A stretch of DNA of 64,000 nucleotides from Coriobacteriia bacterium (GCA_009779855.1 WRBC01000003.1:62001-126000); one strand, 5' to 3'; shown: positions 17,231 through 25,746, numbered from the stretch's first letter. Notes: generated from the sequence alone by a model not told the origin. Numbers and translations: made by a program.

Positions 17231-17312
17231 TTTCACCAAATGCGAACCCTTTATTTCTTAATTACTGCTTTGCCGCCTTTAAACGCAAGTTATAAATCAA
17301 TGTATCCAATTT

Positions 17313-17321
17313 TGTTAAAAT
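17313..17321 (+). promoter_or_regulatory. extended -10 of a leaderless promoter
   Basis: TGT-TAAAAT ends 6 nt before the ATG at 17328; no ribosome site precedes that ATG. Confidence 0.6.
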
Positions 17322-17327
17322 GTACTC

Positions 17328-17639
17328 ATGAGCTACGCCATTGAAGATATAAAAAAGCATGCACTTCCCATATTGTTGCGTGAGGCAAGTGACCTTAAGC
17401 GTATCGTAGTGTTTGGGTCGTATGCTCGTGGGTCACAAACTAAAGATAGCGACTTGGATATTTATATAGATGGTCGGCTTGACTATCAAAAGGGTGAAAC
17501 TAAAGATACAGAGCAAAAAGTTTCAGAGGCGCTTGCCGTGCCTGTTGGTTTGCTGACGAGAAATGCCCTGAGAAATAGTGTCATTCGCGAACAACTCCAG
17601 CAAAGTATTGACAACGATGGGGTGGTGCTTTATGGATAG
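17328..17639 (+). CDS. MNT-domain nucleotidyltransferase (antitoxin of HEPN/MNT pair)
   Basis: 103 residues. GSYARGSQTKDSDLD (30-44) is the GS-x10-DxD catalytic motif of minimal nucleotidyltransferases. In HEPN/MNT toxin-antitoxin systems this enzyme inactivates the HEPN RNase, in some systems by adding AMP to its active-site tyrosine. The gene overlaps the HEPN gene by 8 bp, the usual order and coupling. All catalytic residues look intact although the partner is damaged. Confidence 0.88.
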   Translation: MSYAIEDIKKHALPILLREASDLKRIVVFGSYARGSQTKDSDLDIYIDGRLDYQKGETKDTEQKVSEALAVPVGLLTRNALRNSVIREQLQQSIDNDGVVLYG

Positions 17640-17901
17640 CAAGACCAAATCTCGTCTTGCTATTGTTTTGGGATATATAGATCGTGTAGCACAAACACTT
17701 AACAGAGCAGGCTCGCAAGAAGCTTTTATATCAGACTATGATTTGCAATACAGTGTGGCTCACAGCATCAGTCAAATAGCAGAGACGCTAACACAAGTAT
17801 CACATTCAGACCCTGTCCTGTTTGAGCAGTTGTTAGATGTAATACCCTATCGAGACATTCGTAGAATGCGCTCTTTCCCCTTATTTCTTCAAGCAGCCTG
17901 A
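17632..17901 (+). pseudogene. HEPN-domain (DUF86-like) toxin, truncated before the active site
   Basis: 89 residues remain: MDSKTKSRLAIVLGYIDRV and the helix around ISDYDLQYSVAHSISQIAETL are typical DUF86/HEPN, up to DVIPYRDIRRMR. There the family normally continues with the RNxxxH(x)Y RNase motif; here the frame reads SFPLFLQAA and stops. Past the stop the same frame reads GTVIFGYYGIRLQIG, which resembles the lost C-terminus with His replaced by Phe. The toxin is therefore probably dead, or its activity is lost while the N-terminal fold may remain. Confidence 0.7.
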
Positions 17902-18006
17902 GATGCAAGTTGCGGCACTGTTATTTTCGGCTATTATGGAATACGACTCCAGATTGGACGGAGGATGATTTCATATGCATTCTCTGCCACTGTAGAATCT
18001 TCTTTA

Positions 18007-18468
18007 CTACCTAATAGGGAACACAACTTGAGTCAGCAGCTCATCCTCGGGCGTGTCAGCAGGGTCATTGACGTAGTAGTCATAGTAAACACCCGTCAAG
18101 TCTAGAGCATTTTCTTTTGCGTAATCCATAAGTGCTACGTAAGCTACTTCGATACCTTTGTAAGCACCCTTGTACGTAGTTGTGACTGCTCTGCCTTCGT
18201 AAGTTTGACTCATAAAGATTTCTCCCGTAGCGGGCATTGCCTCGTTGACGGGTATTCCAAGCTCAACATCAAACTCAGAAAAGTCTTCATTGCAGTTTGT
18301 ATAAGCAAGATAGGGTGCGCCTGCAATCTCTTTGCCTTGCTTCGCAAGGAATTCCATTAGCTTTGTGAGTCCTTCAGTTGCTACTTCAGCAATCTGTTCC
18401 ATGTTTACTGCGGTTTTTTTAGTTGCAACTGCGATTTGTGGCTCTAGATTTGCTACTTCAATTTTCAT
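18007..18468 (-). CDS. GyrI-like small-molecule-binding protein
   Basis: 153 residues, single GyrI-like (SHS2/AraC effector-binding) domain: LEPQIAVATKKTAVNMEQI, the central YLAYTNCNE, a strand ending GIPV, then GRAVTTTYKGAYKGIEVAY and the acidic tail PEDELLTQVVFPI. Stand-alone members bind or hydrolyse small electrophiles, or inhibit gyrase in E. coli; the role here is unknown. GAAAGGAAG precedes the ATG. Its promoter carries one of three matching TGACA-N6-TGTCA operators, tying it to the WYL regulator at 24819. Confidence 0.85.
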   Translation of the reverse strand: MKIEVANLEPQIAVATKKTAVNMEQIAEVATEGLTKLMEFLAKQGKEIAGAPYLAYTNCNEDFSEFDVELGIPVNEAMPATGEIFMSQTYEGRAVTTTYKGAYKGIEVAYVALMDYAKENALDLTGVYYDYYVNDPADTPEDELLTQVVFPIR

Positions 18469-18510
18469 CTTAACTTCCTTTCTTCGATTTTGTACACATG
18501 TTAAAGAAAG

Positions 18511-18544
18511 AGTATAGCGAAGTGAGGTGACAGCAGTATGTCAT
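18511..18544 (-). promoter_or_regulatory. promoter with WYL-type operator (site C)
   Basis: Minus strand: ATGACA-TACTGC-TGTCAC (18544-18527), then 10 nt, then TATACT (18516-18511). It drives the GyrI-like gene at 18468. The geometry is identical to the sites at 19378 and 25747. Confidence 0.75.
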
Positions 18545-18546
18545 AT

Positions 18547-19236
18547 TTAAGAAGCAATTAGCGACAAGTCAAATTCTGCGCCTTCTTCGTCAATCCACAG
18601 TGACGCTCGCTCCGTAGTAAATCTAACGAAGCAGTAATCTGGGTCAGACACGCCGCCTGGATATATGTCTGCCCCAAGATCAACCCAGTCCTGCCAGTAT
18701 TTACTCTTTGATTCTTGATCAGAATAGATCTTTGCCTGTCCAACAAGGGTTATGTTATTTTCTTCTGTAAAGCAGTTAATGCTTGCTTTGCTATTCTTCT
18801 GAAGGCGTTTTCTCTTGTTAGAGTCCATGATTGTGGTGAAGTACAGCTCGGAAATGCTATTTGGGTTGCAGAGGGCTATGGCAGAGACAGAAGGGTATCC
18901 ATCTTCATCTATCACGCCAATGCTAGCAGTTCCAAAAACTCTAATCATCTTGTTGGCTTTTTTAAATAACTTAGTGCTCATACTTTTCTCTCCTGCCGGG
19001 CTTTTCTTGCAACTATCACTTGCTTCATTAAGGAACCACTTGTCTAGCAATAACGAATCTATAGAAACTTCAAGCTTTAGGGCAATTTGCATTAACTTTT
19101 CAGCTTCAGGATATCCACCATCCTGTTGTTCCCACTTTGAAACGGCCTGTCGTGACACTTGAAGCATGCTTGCTAGTTGTTCTTGCGAAATGCCCTTCTT
19201 TAGCCGTGCTGTCTTCAAGTTTTCCGAAAAGCTCAT
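18547..19236 (-). CDS. XRE HTH fused to pyridoxamine-5'-phosphate-oxidase-like domain
   Basis: 229 residues. N-terminal HTH (about 5-62: LKTARLKKGISQEQLASMLQ then VSRQAVSKWEQ), a short linker, and a flavin-binding split-barrel domain of the PNPOx family (about 85-215: MIRVFGTASIGVIDEDGYPSV and SKASINCFTEENNITLVGQA). Stand-alone PNPOx-like proteins of this sort bind FMN or F420 and reduce or bind small molecules; the fusion suggests a flavin- or redox-responsive regulator. ATG 19236 has AAGGAG 7 nt upstream; a longer frame has no start signal. Confidence 0.85.
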   Translation of the reverse strand: MSFSENLKTARLKKGISQEQLASMLQVSRQAVSKWEQQDGGYPEAEKLMQIALKLEVSIDSLLLDKWFLNEASDSCKKSPAGEKSMSTKLFKKANKMIRVFGTASIGVIDEDGYPSVSAIALCNPNSISELYFTTIMDSNKRKRLQKNSKASINCFTEENNITLVGQAKIYSDQESKSKYWQDWVDLGADIYPGGVSDPDYCFVRFTTERASLWIDEEGAEFDLSLIAS

Positions 19237-19377
19237 GGCGAGTCTCCTTAAATTGCATATTCCTTGGGTCAACTTCTATAGTAGGACAGTTCAATTTTGT
19301 TGACCACCAACTACAGCTTGCATTTGCGCAACTTGAAATTGCGAAGTGTAGGCTTGACATTACATCCTACTCATAAT

Positions 19378-19411
19378 GTGACAAACAGCTGTCACGATGC
19401 CTTGCTACACT
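19378..19411 (+). promoter_or_regulatory. promoter with WYL-type operator (site A)
   Basis: GTGACA-AACAGC-TGTCAC (19378-19395), 10 nt, then TGC-TACACT (-10 at 19406-19411). Transcript would run into the AlkZ-related gene with a leader of about 110 nt. Confidence 0.78.
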
Positions 19412-19526
19412 ATGAGAACGAAACGTGAGCGAAATACAATATAAGCGGCTGGATGATAAGTAGGCAAGTAGACAGGGCCAATTGAGGCTAGGCCTGTAAA
19501 GCAGGGAAGATTTGGTGGTGGCATAC

Positions 19527-20237
19527 ATGCAGGAAATAAACAGAATACACAGTTACGATGATTTCGTAAAAGTTTTACTAGCTGCAGGGTTTTCTTTGGG
19601 CAGCGGGAATGATGAAGGTATATATGCCATCCTCAATTGGGGCTGGAATGAACCGCCGCCCTATGAGACTCCTGTCCAGTGGTATACAGGCGATCCGGAA
19701 ACTGACCCCTGTGTATGGATTGATCGTATTTTGGATGAGCGGGATGACATCACCTATGCTAAGTTGCTTTTTAAGAAAAGCGGATTTATTACTAGGGAGT
19801 GGGCTCCCTTTTTCCTAGCTGCTCGGCGGGGCAGTGTAGAACTTAGTGATGCTTACGAGGAAGGCCTAATAAGTCATTCTGCTAAGCGAATTTATGATGT
19901 AGTGTCTGCCAAAGAAATCCTCCCCGTAGAAGAAATTAAACGGCTAGGTGGATTTTCACGAGAAGATAAATCTAAGTTCGATAGGGCTTTGACGGAACTG
20001 CAGATGAAGTTGTTCATTTCACCTTGCGATAGGCGATACAAGGTTTCACAAAAAGGGGAAGAGTATGGCATGCCCTCTACGGTGTTTTGCACTACACGTA
20101 GATTTTGGGGTGATGACCTATTCAAGGAAGCTGCTCAAATCAGCACAGATGAAGCTGCCGAAAAAATAAAAACACAGGTTTTGAGACTAAGCCCAGCAGC
20201 AGAGGATGCTAAAATTAAGAGATTCATTTTTGGTTAA
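19527..20237 (+). CDS. AlkZ-related protein
   Basis: 236 residues. The block VQWYTGDPETDPCVWIDRIL and the later GFITREWAPFFLAARRG match a family annotated as AlkZ-related (winged-helix proteins related to the DNA glycosylase AlkZ); the QxQ catalytic motif of true AlkZ is not evident, so repair activity should not be assumed. The middle (LGGFSREDKSKFDRALTELQ) is winged-helix-like. Start choice: ATG 19527 (GGTGG 8 nt upstream) or TTG 19512. Driven by operator site A. The next gene follows after 67 bp. Confidence 0.65.
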   Translation: MQEINRIHSYDDFVKVLLAAGFSLGSGNDEGIYAILNWGWNEPPPYETPVQWYTGDPETDPCVWIDRILDERDDITYAKLLFKKSGFITREWAPFFLAARRGSVELSDAYEEGLISHSAKRIYDVVSAKEILPVEEIKRLGGFSREDKSKFDRALTELQMKLFISPCDRRYKVSQKGEEYGMPSTVFCTTRRFWGDDLFKEAAQISTDEAAEKIKTQVLRLSPAAEDAKIKRFIFG

Positions 20238-20304
20238 AAGGAGCATTTGTGTAAGAGCGAAGTGCGTTCTGCAGGTGCACTGGCAGGTTTGGAGTTGAGG
20301 GGTT

Positions 20305-20700
20305 ATGCGTACATACAGCATTAGGACAGAAGAAGGTCTTCTGGGTAAAGAGGCAGTACAGGAAAATGTCAATCTAACTGAAATTGGAGAAGCTTTAAAT
20401 CAACTTAAAGTGCAGGCATTTTTCGCCGTGGAGGTTTCCTCGCCCATTAATAACGTGGATGCTATACAAATCATGTTTCAAGGTAACACGAAGGGATTGT
20501 TTAGGAAGGTTTCAATACCACCAGAGTACACCTTAGACATTGTTGTCAAGGATGGCAGAGGCGAAGATAAATCATGGTATATGTCCGATACAATGGGCTA
20601 TGAGGAAATGTATGAAATCGTAGAAAACTTTGTAGTGCATCAAAAGCTGCCTAACTATACGTCATGGCTAGATGCAACGAAAGATATGCTCAGTAGGTAA
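20305..20700 (+). CDS. hypothetical protein
   Basis: 131 residues, no family recognised. Alpha/beta composition with IGEALNQLKVQAFFAVEVSS and a C-terminal helical part; no signal or membrane segment. GAGGGG lies just before the ATG. It follows the AlkZ-related gene by 67 bp and precedes a strong terminator, so the two probably form one transcript under operator site A. Confidence 0.55.
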   Translation: MRTYSIRTEEGLLGKEAVQENVNLTEIGEALNQLKVQAFFAVEVSSPINNVDAIQIMFQGNTKGLFRKVSIPPEYTLDIVVKDGRGEDKSWYMSDTMGYEEMYEIVENFVVHQKLPNYTSWLDATKDMLSR

Positions 20701-20783
20701 GGGTTATAAGCTTAGACGTCTCTACTTTCAGAGAGAGCCCCATCCGACACGAATTGGAAGCCCAGAACAATAGACTTGACTAG

Positions 20784-20814
20784 AAAAGGCTGCACTTCAA
20801 AAGTGCGGCCTTTT
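20784..20814. terminator. bidirectional intrinsic terminator
   Basis: AAAAGGC-T-GCACTT / AGTGC-G-GCCTTTT stem with one wobble, short loop, and T-run on both strands. Ends the transcript from 19.4 kb. Confidence 0.85.
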
Positions 20815-20924
20815 CAATTGTGCTAGCTACTGAAAGCGCAAGACTAGTAGGACTAGTACGTCAAAGGATAGTGGGAAGCCTTCTCACCTCCTCACCTCCT
20901 CACTTTTCGCCCCCATCAACTTCA

Positions 20925-20992
20925 CGGACAAAAAATGCAGTTTCGCGGACAGAGTGCTTATCTTACGGACAATAAAACAGAATTGACAGACA
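20925..20992 (+). promoter_or_regulatory. four LytTR-like direct repeats upstream of an ABC exporter
   Basis: CGGACA at 20925, 20946 and 20966 and CAGACA at 20987: spacings 21, 20 and 21 bp, that is the same helix face every two turns. A TTGACA (-35-like) at 20983-20988 overlaps the last repeat and is followed by a poor -10. The pattern fits activation by a LytTR response regulator; one is encoded at 23886. Confidence 0.65.
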
Positions 20993-21097
20993 AAAATACT
21001 TCTACTTTGCCATACGAACTACATTAGTGTTGTTCGAAAAACAAAGATACAGACAAAATCGAAAGCAAGAAGAGCCGAAAGAAAAGGGAGGAAAAGA

Positions 21098-21826
21098 ATG
21101 AACACTGCTATCCAAATAAATGAAGTCAGTAAAAGTTTTGGCAAGCAAGAAATTCTGAAAAGTGTAACTATGGAAATCAAAAAGGGGGAGATCTACGGGC
21201 TACTAGGTGCAAATGGTGCAGGAAAGACAACGCTCATGAAGGCCATGCTGGATTTGGTAAAGTCAGATTCTGGCACGATCTCCATTATGGGAAAGATGGT
21301 AGGCACCAATGATGAGGATATCTTTAGAAAGATTGGGAATATTATTGAAACCCCTGTCTTTTACCAAAACCTTAGCGTAGAGGACAATCTTAAGCTGCAC
21401 TGTGACTATGTTGATCCCTCTTACAAGCAGGAAATTGATGATATCTTGAGGCTTGTTGGTCTTGAGGGTGTCAACAAGCGGAAGGTAAAGACGCTTTCCC
21501 TGGGCATGAAGCAGCGCTTAGCAATAGGAAGAGCCTTCCTTTGCCGCCCCGATATTCTGATCCTGGATGAACCCATCAATGGATTGGACCCAAAGGGAAT
21601 CGTCGATGTTCGCGAGTTGATTCTTCGACTAAATAAAGAGTATGGGGTTACCATTCTTATCTCCAGTCACATTATCAGCGAACTAGCAAAGGTGTCTGAC
21701 ACAATCGGCATTTTGGATAATGGGTACTTCATAGAAGAGATTTCTATGGCGACTACCGAAGTAACTGACCTTGAAGAATACTTTTTGGATATCTTGACCA
21801 AATCATCACTAAGAAGGAGCGCATAA
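21098..21826 (+). CDS. ABC transporter ATP-binding protein, BcrA/lantibiotic-immunity type
   Basis: 242 residues. Walker A GANGAGKT (37-44), signature LSLGMKQ (133-139), Walker B ILILDEP (153-159) followed by INGLDP, as in bacitracin/lantibiotic exporters (BcrA, LanF). Works with the permease encoded 1 bp downstream. GGAGG precedes the ATG. The promoter region carries four direct repeats that look like LytTR sites, and the operon converges on a LytTR/AgrC-like two-component pair, a layout common for peptide-sensing export systems. Confidence 0.92.
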   Translation: MNTAIQINEVSKSFGKQEILKSVTMEIKKGEIYGLLGANGAGKTTLMKAMLDLVKSDSGTISIMGKMVGTNDEDIFRKIGNIIETPVFYQNLSVEDNLKLHCDYVDPSYKQEIDDILRLVGLEGVNKRKVKTLSLGMKQRLAIGRAFLCRPDILILDEPINGLDPKGIVDVRELILRLNKEYGVTILISSHIISELAKVSDTIGILDNGYFIEEISMATTEVTDLEEYFLDILTKSSLRRSA

Positions 21827-21827
21827 C

Positions 21828-22481
21828 ATGTTAGAACTAATGAAAATCGAGCTGAAGAAATTCAACCTCATAGCACACCTTATTCAGCTAGCTATTGCCA
21901 GTGTAACCCTTTTAGCTTTGATTAACCTTATAGCAATAGGCGAAGCATATCCCATTACCACAATCGAACTAAGCCTCCTTTGTCTACTCACCTTCGTTAT
22001 TTGGCAAGGCGTTCTTATCGCAAAGTTCATCGTGTCAGAATTTAGAGACAAAACAATCCAGCTGCTTTTCACGTACCCAGTAGACAGAAAGAAGCTCATC
22101 CTCTCTAAGCTTGTGATAGTAAACGGGATTATCTACGTCTCTATGCTTGCGACACTTCTTTTCCTGCACGGAACACTTACGGCACTAAACTTCATGACGA
22201 TACTTGACTACAGCGCATCGTTGCAGCAACTGGGAGTGACTGCACTCATGTTCATTGCCTTTCTGATGGTGGGAATGATTGCACTCTTTGCAGGAATGCT
22301 AAAGAAGTCAACAATCGCCACAATCGTTACCTCTGTTGTTCTTGTCCTTGTCTTTGGCGGTTCGATGGGTGAAGGCTCTCTGATGGAAGCAGTTCCTGTT
22401 GTCCTTGTCTTTGGAGCAATCGGTGCCTTATTTACCTTCCTATCTATAAAGGATCTGGGCAAAAAAGATTTATTGGTATAA
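21828..22481 (+). CDS. ABC transporter permease (ABC-2 type)
   Basis: 217 residues with six hydrophobic segments (about 15-37, 45-72, 98-120, 137-160, 165-180, 187-205) and a conserved cytoplasmic loop (KFIVSEFRDKTIQLLFTYP, then VDRKKL), the EFRxxTxxxLFTYP pattern of BcrB/LanE-type permeases. Pairs with the ATPase immediately upstream to move an unidentified, perhaps peptide, substrate out of the membrane. A terminator follows. Confidence 0.85.
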   Translation: MLELMKIELKKFNLIAHLIQLAIASVTLLALINLIAIGEAYPITTIELSLLCLLTFVIWQGVLIAKFIVSEFRDKTIQLLFTYPVDRKKLILSKLVIVNGIIYVSMLATLLFLHGTLTALNFMTILDYSASLQQLGVTALMFIAFLMVGMIALFAGMLKKSTIATIVTSVVLVLVFGGSMGEGSLMEAVPVVLVFGAIGALFTFLSIKDLGKKDLLV

Positions 22482-22497
22482 ACATTTTTCACTTGTA

Positions 22498-22530
22498 GGG
22501 CGCAGTCTGGTCAGGCTGCGCCTTTTCTCT
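22498..22530 (+). terminator. intrinsic terminator of the ABC exporter operon
   Basis: GGCGCAG / CTGCGCC 7-bp stem with 10-nt loop and TTTTCTCTT tail. An outer CTTGTAG/CTACAAG pair (22492/22534) extends it, touching the stop of the convergent kinase gene. Confidence 0.8.
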
Positions 22531-22533
22531 TGG

Positions 22534-23889
22534 CTACAAGTCTAGACATAAGGTGATCGAGACAATGAAGACACCTTCTTTTCTTTCAAAGAGGATATCT
22601 CCCTGGTAGCGCTCAACAGAAGAACGTACACTTTTTAGGCCAATGCCATGCAGTTCTTTATTTTTCTTTGTTGTTTGCATTTTTTTGTTTTGCTTTATGA
22701 GCTCATCATTTGCAGAGTTTTCTATTCGTATATTCAGAAATGCACCCTGGGATTTAATGTCTACAAAGACATATCGTCCGTCAGGGTCTTCAACCTTCTC
22801 GCAAGCTTCAAGGGCATTCTCTAGCAAGTTGGCTACAATGGCTGTTAAATCTACGGGTTCAATAGTAAGGGGAGTAATAATATTGCAGTTGATATCCATT
22901 GCGATATTTTGCCTTGCTGCTTGCTGTTTTTTAATCATCAAGATGGTATCTAGGAACTCATTACCTGTATTTTCTATCGGCACAATATCCCTAATCGGGG
23001 AATGGATCCCCTCTATGTACGCACAAAGCTTTTCGTTGCCTTCTTCTTTGGCTAGATTATGCAGCACGCTCAAGTGGTGGTTAAAATCATGAGCAAGTTT
23101 GCTGCGTTCTTGATGTAAGTGTTTTACGTCATTCAGGTTTTGACTAAGCAATTCGTTTCTTTGGCGGACAAAGTCAAGCTGTACTTGTCGTCTTTTTAAA
23201 GTTAGGCGTTGGTAAAGGGTACTTAGGACGATGAAGGCAAGGACAAACAGCAAGATGGATCCTACTAAAAATGCAATTACTCCAGACAAATCCCCCGTAA
23301 AGGCAAATGTGTTATACATCGGAAATAGGATTACAATCAACAAAAAGGCGGAGACAGACACCAGGTACAAGTAAAATTGTGGATACAGGACAAAGAACCT
23401 TTTCGCATGATTTTTGGTAACCACATATGCAGTAGTAAAAGGAATAATATAGATTAAGGTAAATAGGCTCATGTGTAGCAAGATGCTGTTCTGCGTAAAG
23501 CCAGAGTTTGGTGCTAAGTTTTCACCATGGATGAACGATTCTGCACTGAAGGCAATTACGCCCAGCATGGTAGAAAACGCCAGAAGAATTATTGTAAGGG
23601 AAGTAGCTGAAGGTTTAGATACTTCAAGCACTCTGTCTTTGTAGAGTATTTTGCCAAAAGCAGTAAAGAGTACTACATAACTCAAAAGTTCAAAGAAGAA
23701 ATTAGATTCAACTCCACTTCTGGTAATCACAATAACTGCAGCAATTATGGAAGCAAGGAAAGCAACTTGAGATATCCTATGTAGTAGCCTTGGGAACCTT
23801 GGTTCTAGAAAAATATCGAAGAACAGGAGAAGAAAAAAGGGCCCGAATCCCACATTAAAAGCTTCGACCACAAGGTCTGCCACACTCAT
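22534..23889 (-). CDS. AgrC-like GHKL sensor histidine kinase
   Basis: 451 residues. Six or seven hydrophobic segments in the first 225, then a coiled linker (LYQRLTLKRRQVQLDFVRQR), the H-box KLAHDFNHH (His267), N-box NLLENALEAC (Asn358) and G-box HGIGLKSV. This is the AgrC/ComD class that senses peptides or membrane damage. Its ATG overlaps the stop of the response-regulator gene by 4 bp, so the two are translationally coupled. Probable regulator of the convergent ABC exporter. Confidence 0.92.
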   Translation of the reverse strand: MSVADLVVEAFNVGFGPFFLLLFFDIFLEPRFPRLLHRISQVAFLASIIAAVIVITRSGVESNFFFELLSYVVLFTAFGKILYKDRVLEVSKPSATSLTIILLAFSTMLGVIAFSAESFIHGENLAPNSGFTQNSILLHMSLFTLIYIIPFTTAYVVTKNHAKRFFVLYPQFYLYLVSVSAFLLIVILFPMYNTFAFTGDLSGVIAFLVGSILLFVLAFIVLSTLYQRLTLKRRQVQLDFVRQRNELLSQNLNDVKHLHQERSKLAHDFNHHLSVLHNLAKEEGNEKLCAYIEGIHSPIRDIVPIENTGNEFLDTILMIKKQQAARQNIAMDINCNIITPLTIEPVDLTAIVANLLENALEACEKVEDPDGRYVFVDIKSQGAFLNIRIENSANDELIKQNKKMQTTKKNKELHGIGLKSVRSSVERYQGDILFERKEGVFIVSITLCLDL

Positions 23890-24617
23890 GTTTCTCTACT
23901 CCAGTTTGCATTAAGTAACTGGACGATTTCTTTTACCCTTGCCTTGCTTATCTCAAAGGTCTCCCCGTTACTCAGCTCGACTCCATCAAAGGGCTGTCTG
24001 CATACACGCTGGATATGGTTTAGATTTACGATTATTCCCCTATTTATAAAGACAAATTCGTCTGATGCAAGAGCATCATGTATGTCAGCCAACGACATCC
24101 TAACAGACTTTTCTTCCTGTGCTACTGTCTTCAAAATCGAATTCTTCTGATCTTTACTAATGTGTACAATGCTGCTATGAGGAATCTTTTCCTCCCCTTC
24201 GCGGGAGTGATGTATGTAGTACCTGTCTCTACTATTTTGCTTGCGCTCATAGATAGTATCTACTGCCCTGCATAGACGGGCTTTGTATTGGCTTTTTGGG
24301 ATGAAGCGAAATACCTCAAGTTCAAAAGCATCAAGTGCGTATTCATCATGAGAAGTAAGCAGGACAATCTGGGCATCACTCTTTACTTCTTTAATCTTTC
24401 TGACCAAAACGTTGCCAGGTAGATCAGGCATCTCTAAATCAAGGATGAACAGATCATACCTGTGTATATTTTCTTGTGCATCTGCCCAGAAAATAAGAGG
24501 ATCACTAAAGGTGTATATACGCCCTAGAATTCCCTTAGACGCTAGATAGGCTTCGATGAAGTCTTTAAGTGTGGCAAGGTTATTTTTATCATCATCGCAA
24601 AGAACTATAGTAAACAT
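23886..24617 (-). CDS. LytTR-family response regulator
   Basis: 243 residues. Receiver domain with the acidic pocket CDDD (7-10), phospho-acceptor Asp60 (LFILDLEMPD) and the LLTSHDEYALDAFE switch; then a LytTR DNA-binding domain (about 145-240: EEKIPHSSIVHISKDQKNSI and FVFINRGIIVNLNHIQRV). LytTR regulators bind direct repeats about 21 bp apart, and four such repeats lie upstream of the ABC exporter at 21098. ATG 24617 has AGGAAA upstream. Confidence 0.93.
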   Translation of the reverse strand: MFTIVLCDDDKNNLATLKDFIEAYLASKGILGRIYTFSDPLIFWADAQENIHRYDLFILDLEMPDLPGNVLVRKIKEVKSDAQIVLLTSHDEYALDAFELEVFRFIPKSQYKARLCRAVDTIYERKQNSRDRYYIHHSREGEEKIPHSSIVHISKDQKNSILKTVAQEEKSVRMSLADIHDALASDEFVFINRGIIVNLNHIQRVCRQPFDGVELSNGETFEISKARVKEIVQLLNANWSRET

Positions 24618-24818
24618 GCGGTTTTTCCTAGTATTTGTATATTTGCTTAATATTTCCAACAGTTATAAGTTTACGACAATGAATAAGAAGGCTGCCAGCG
24701 TGAATAATGTATGATGAGGTTTGTATAAGATAAGAAGGTTCCTGACCATCGGGTCTAAGGTTCTTTCTGCAGGGCAGAAGCAAGGTCAGAGACTGGTGAA
24801 GGGTGGTGATGTCTAGAC

Positions 24819-25745
24819 ATGAGAGCGCAAATTAACAGACTGCTAGAACTAGTCTATGTTTTACTGCATAGAAAAAATGTGTCTGCTAAAGAATTGGCAG
24901 ATCAGCTTGGCGTGTCGCGACGGACAATTTACCGTGACATAGATGCGCTAAGCTCAGCTGGGATTCCTGTATATACGGTGAAGGGCAAGGGTGGAGGTGT
25001 CAGGCTTCTTACTAATTCAGTACTACTTAAGTCTGTCTTAAGCGAGCAGGAGCAAGATGAAATCCTGACCGCTCTGCACGGACTGTCAAACGTGAAGGAT
25101 TCAGAGGCAGACCATGTTCTGCAGAAGTTATCAGCGACCTTTAATAAGCCTGCAACAAATTGGCTGCAGGTAGACTTTTCTGACTGGATGCGGGCTGATA
25201 GCTTTTTTGACGACTTCAAGGTTGCCATACTAGAACGACGTATTGCAGAGTTTGACTACTATGGTAGGTCTGGCGAGAAGACTTCTCGCCGCGTCGAACC
25301 CGTACAGCTTTGGTTTAAGGAAAAGTCTTGGTATCTCAAATGTTTTTGCTTGAATAGGCAGGATGTGAGGATATTTAAGTTGTCACGAGTAAGTAACTTG
25401 GCCGTGACAGATAATTATTTCTTAGAGCGGGATCTGCCCGTTTTGGCTGAAGAAGAGGCAGAAGTAAGCTGCGACCAAGACCAGAACGACCAGAGTCAAA
25501 ACGATGAATGCATGAAACTTCACATTTCATCAAAAGTGAAATTTCAGGCGCTTGATGACTTTGATGAGGAATACCTAGAGGAACAGCCAGATGGCAGCCT
25601 TATTCTAACGGTTCCATGGGTGGATGATGAGTGGATGGTTGGGTACGTGCTTTCCTATGGGAGGCATATAAAAGCGCTGGAGCCAGAGAGTCTTCGCTTA
25701 GCTATCAAGGATGAAGCTGAAAAAATTTCTGCACGATATTTATAA
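24819..25745 (+). CDS. WYL-domain transcriptional regulator (HTH_11, YafY-like)
   Basis: 308 residues. N-terminal winged helix (about 5-58: LLELVYVLLHRKNVSAKELA then SRRTIYRDIDALSSAGIPVY), then the WYL ligand-binding domain (about 135-200: RRVEPVQLWFKEKSWYLKCFC). The usual acidic insertion (EEEAEVSCDQDQNDQSQNDE) separates it from the C-terminal WCX-like part. WYL domains sense ligands such as nucleic acid or cyclic molecules. A copy of the shared operator starts 2 bp after its stop codon, and two more lie within 7 kb, so this protein is the best candidate for their regulator. Confidence 0.92.
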   Translation: MRAQINRLLELVYVLLHRKNVSAKELADQLGVSRRTIYRDIDALSSAGIPVYTVKGKGGGVRLLTNSVLLKSVLSEQEQDEILTALHGLSNVKDSEADHVLQKLSATFNKPATNWLQVDFSDWMRADSFFDDFKVAILERRIAEFDYYGRSGEKTSRRVEPVQLWFKEKSWYLKCFCLNRQDVRIFKLSRVSNLAVTDNYFLERDLPVLAEEEAEVSCDQDQNDQSQNDECMKLHISSKVKFQALDDFDEEYLEEQPDGSLILTVPWVDDEWMVGYVLSYGRHIKALEPESLRLAIKDEAEKISARYL

Positions 25746-25746
25746 T

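Noticed and set aside
19378-19395. CRP/FNR-type site
   Set aside because: CRP needs TGTGA-N6-TCACA; here the TGTGA and TCAC parts are 10 bp apart. The TGACA-N6-TGTCA reading explains all three copies.
20882-20905. Short CTCCTCAC repeat
   Set aside because: Only about two and a half copies in a spacer; no function can be supported.
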